From Amaranthus tricolor (taxonomy: Eukaryota > Streptophyta > Magnoliopsida > Caryophyllales > Amaranthaceae), in contig NC_080049.1 of NCBI RefSeq assembly GCF_026212465.1, forward strand, positions 3,559,362 through 3,623,361: DNA of 64,000 bases, read 5' to 3'. The notes under the pieces are model-generated. The model was given only the letters and a program-made list of their open reading frames with translations. It made no database searches and had not been told where the DNA came from. Made by a program: the position numbers and the translations under genes. Below are positions 62,012 through 64,000 of the stretch, piece after piece. How positions within the stretch are numbered: position 1 is the stretch's first letter; every line of letters starts with the position of its first letter.

Positions 62012-64000
62012 GCAAAAACACTTAAAAACTCTTAAAATCGCAACTTAACACGTAATTTTTAGCATATGACTAAGATTATATATTCTAACCACTTCAACAC
62101 AATAATATAAATCAAATAGTGTTGTGTGCATAGTTTTGTGCAAAACAAAACAAGTTTGAGCTACATTATGCGCTATAGTGGAAAACACGCTTAAAAACCC
62201 TTAAAAGCTCAACTTAACACGTAATTTCTAACATGTGACTATGATTTTAAATTCTAACCACTTCAACACAATAATATATATCAAATAGTGTTGTGTGCCA
62301 AGTTGCGTGCAAAACAAAGCAAGTTTGAGTATGCCTAAAAGTAGCAAAAATGTTTGAAAACCCTTAAAATCGCAACTTAACACGTAGTTTCTACCATATG
62401 ACTATGATTTTCGTTTTTAATCTCTTCAACACAATAATATATACCAAATAGTGTTGTGTGCCAAGTTTCGTGCAAAACAAACCAAGTTTGAGCTACTTTA
62501 TGCGCAAAAGTGGCGAAAACACTTAAAAACTCTTAAAATCGCAACTTAACACGTAATTTCTAGCATATGACTATCATTTTCAATTCTAACCACTTCAACA
62601 CAATAATATATACCAAATAGTGTTGTGTGCCTAGTGTTGTGCAAAACAAACCGAGTTTGAGCTACTTTATGCGCAAAAGTGGCAAAGACACTTAAAACCA
62701 CTTAAAATCGCAACTTAACACGTAATTTCTAGCATATGACTATGATTTTAAATTCTAACCACTTCAACACAATAATATATACCAAATAGTGTTGTGTGCC
62801 AAGTTTGGTGCAAAGCAAATCAAGTTTGAGCTACTTTATGCGCAAAAGTGGCGAAAACACTTAAAAACTCTTAAAATCGCAACTTAACACGTAATTTCTA
62901 GCATATGACTAACATTTTCAATTCTAACCACTTCAACACAATAATATATACCAAATAGAGTTGTGTGCTAAGTTTGGTGCAAAACAAACCAAGTTTGAGC
63001 TACTTCATGCGCAAAAGTGGCAAAAACGCTTAAAAACCCTTAAAATCGCAACTTAACACGTTATTTCTAGCGTATGACGATTATTTTCAATTCTAAAAAC
63101 TTCCACTCAATAATATATCCCAAACAGTGTTTTGTGCCTAGTATGGTGCAAAACAAACCATGTTTGAGCTACTTTATGCGCAAAAGTGGCAAAAACGCTT
63201 TAAAACCCTTAAAATCGCAAGTTAACACGTAATTTTTAACATATGACTATGATTTTCAATTCTAACCACTTTAACACAATAATATATACCAAATAGTGTT
63301 GTGTGCCAAGTTGCGTGCAAAACAAACGAAGTTTAAGCTACTTTATGCACAAAAGTGGCAAAAACACTTATAAACTCTTAAAATCGCAACTTAACACGTA
63401 ATTTCTAGCATATGACTAAGATTATATATTCTAACCACTTCAACACAATAATATAAATCAAATAGTGTTGTGTGCATAGTTTTGTGCAAAACAAACCAAG
63501 TTTGAGCTACTTTATGCGCTATAGTGGAAAAAACGCTTAAAAACCCTTAAAAGCTCAAGTTAACACGTAATTTCTAACATATGACTATGATTTTAAATTC
63601 TAACCACTTCAAAACAATAATATATATCAAATAGTGTTTTCTGCCAAGTTGCGTGCAAAACAAAGCAAGTTTGAGCTAGTTTATGCCTAAAAGTGGCAAA
63701 AATGTTTGAAAACCCTTAAAATCGCAACTTAACACGTAGTTTCTACCATATGACTATGATTTTCATTTTTCACCTCTTCAACACAATAATATATACCAAA
63801 TAGTGTTGAGTGCCAATTTTCGTGCAAAACAAACCAAGTTTGAGCTACTTTATGCGCAAAAGTGGCGAAAACACTTAAAAACTCTTAAAATCGCAACTTA
63901 ACACGTAATTTCTAGCATATGACTAAGATTATATATTCTAACCACTTCAACACAATAATATAAATCAAATAGTGTTGTGTGCATAGTTTTGTGCAAAACA
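62012..64000. repeat. 6.91-kb higher-order unit, partial copy 2
   Basis: Start of a second copy of the preceding unit, cut by the window end. It is nearly identical to 55100-57088, with one visible substitution of ACGTAATTTC by ACGTTATTTC at about 63058. Confidence 0.85.

Larger units (their letters stand above)
30279..64000. repeat. 169-bp satellite array, right arm
   Basis: The same 169-bp family in the same orientation as the left arm, but with a different set of diagnostic variants: GACTAAGATTATATATTC, TTCTAAAAACTTCCACTC, GTGCATAGTTTTGTGC, GTTCCGAGATTCGTGCATG and GCGCTATAGTGG. These recur in fixed order and define 19-, 8-, 9-, 14- and about 41-monomer higher-order units described separately. 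No non-satellite sequence is visible up to the end of the window, where the array continues. Local identity between higher-order copies is higher here than in the first 11 kb, which suggests more recent homogenisation. Confidence 0.97.

Noticed and set aside
1..64000. CRISPR array
   Set aside because: The entire 169-bp unit repeats, with no unique spacers between short repeats, and there are no cas genes.
1..64000. Telomeric or subtelomeric repeat, because of the AAAACCCTTAAAA element
   Set aside because: It resembles the plant AAACCCT telomere unit but occurs once per 169 bp with an extra T and is never in tandem.
1..64000. CENP-B box
   Set aside because: TTCGTGCAAAACAAAC agrees with the first half of the pattern only; the CGGG core is missing in all copies that I looked at.
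1..64000. Transposon or retrotransposon insertions, rRNA or tRNA genes
   Set aside because: I found no break in the monomer register of the size needed, no terminal repeats or target duplications, and no GC-rich structured RNA segment.
1..64000. Inverted segments of the array
   Set aside because: All landmarks I followed are in the same orientation on both sides of the gap.

Overview
The whole window is one tandem satellite DNA array. I find no gene, RNA gene, transposon or other unique sequence. The unit is an AT-rich monomer of 169 bp (a typical copy at 1004-1172 is about 34% GC). About 380 copies lie head to tail in one orientation, broken only by a run of exactly 100 N at 30179-30278. 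The monomer length, the AT richness and the layered higher-order structure are what one expects of a eukaryotic centromeric or pericentromeric satellite. A plant is the most likely source, because many plant centromere satellites are about 150-180 bp long, but there is no gene or unique sequence to confirm the organism. I do not recognise the monomer as a named family.

Layout. 1-11070 is the most diverged part: a mosaic of duplicated blocks (about 1 kb and 1.9 kb) with offsets of about 6.2 kb and 5.0-5.2 kb. 11041-29212 holds two copies of a unit of about 9.04 kb (about 53-54 monomers). A third fragment runs to the gap and resembles the interior of the unit. The second copy becomes rich in single-base insertions from about 25.13 kb to the gap, which looks like unpolished assembly. 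30179-30278 is a scaffold gap. 30279-42080 is built from a 19-monomer unit (3220 bp). Removal of 11 monomers turns this into an 8-monomer unit (about 1352 bp), which then becomes a 9-monomer unit (1519 bp). 42395-47075 is a different 9-monomer unit (1520 bp), about three copies. The 44240-53337 stretch is a direct tandem duplication of 4549 bp that spans part of that array. 54310-55300 repeats a block found 12.2 kb upstream. 55100-64000 is a unit of about 6912 bp that contains a nested 14-monomer (about 2360 bp) tandem duplication, and its second copy runs off the window.

How it works together. There are no coding parts. The features are a record of repeated unequal exchange and segmental amplification of one monomer family at several scales. 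Within each monomer, four A-tracts spaced 9-10 bp apart predict a fixed DNA bend, which could help position nucleosomes. The short minus-strand reading frames recur with the repeat period and are by-products of the monomer sequence.

All coordinates of repeat blocks were read by eye from matching variants. Block edges are good to a few tens of bases where I write 'about'.
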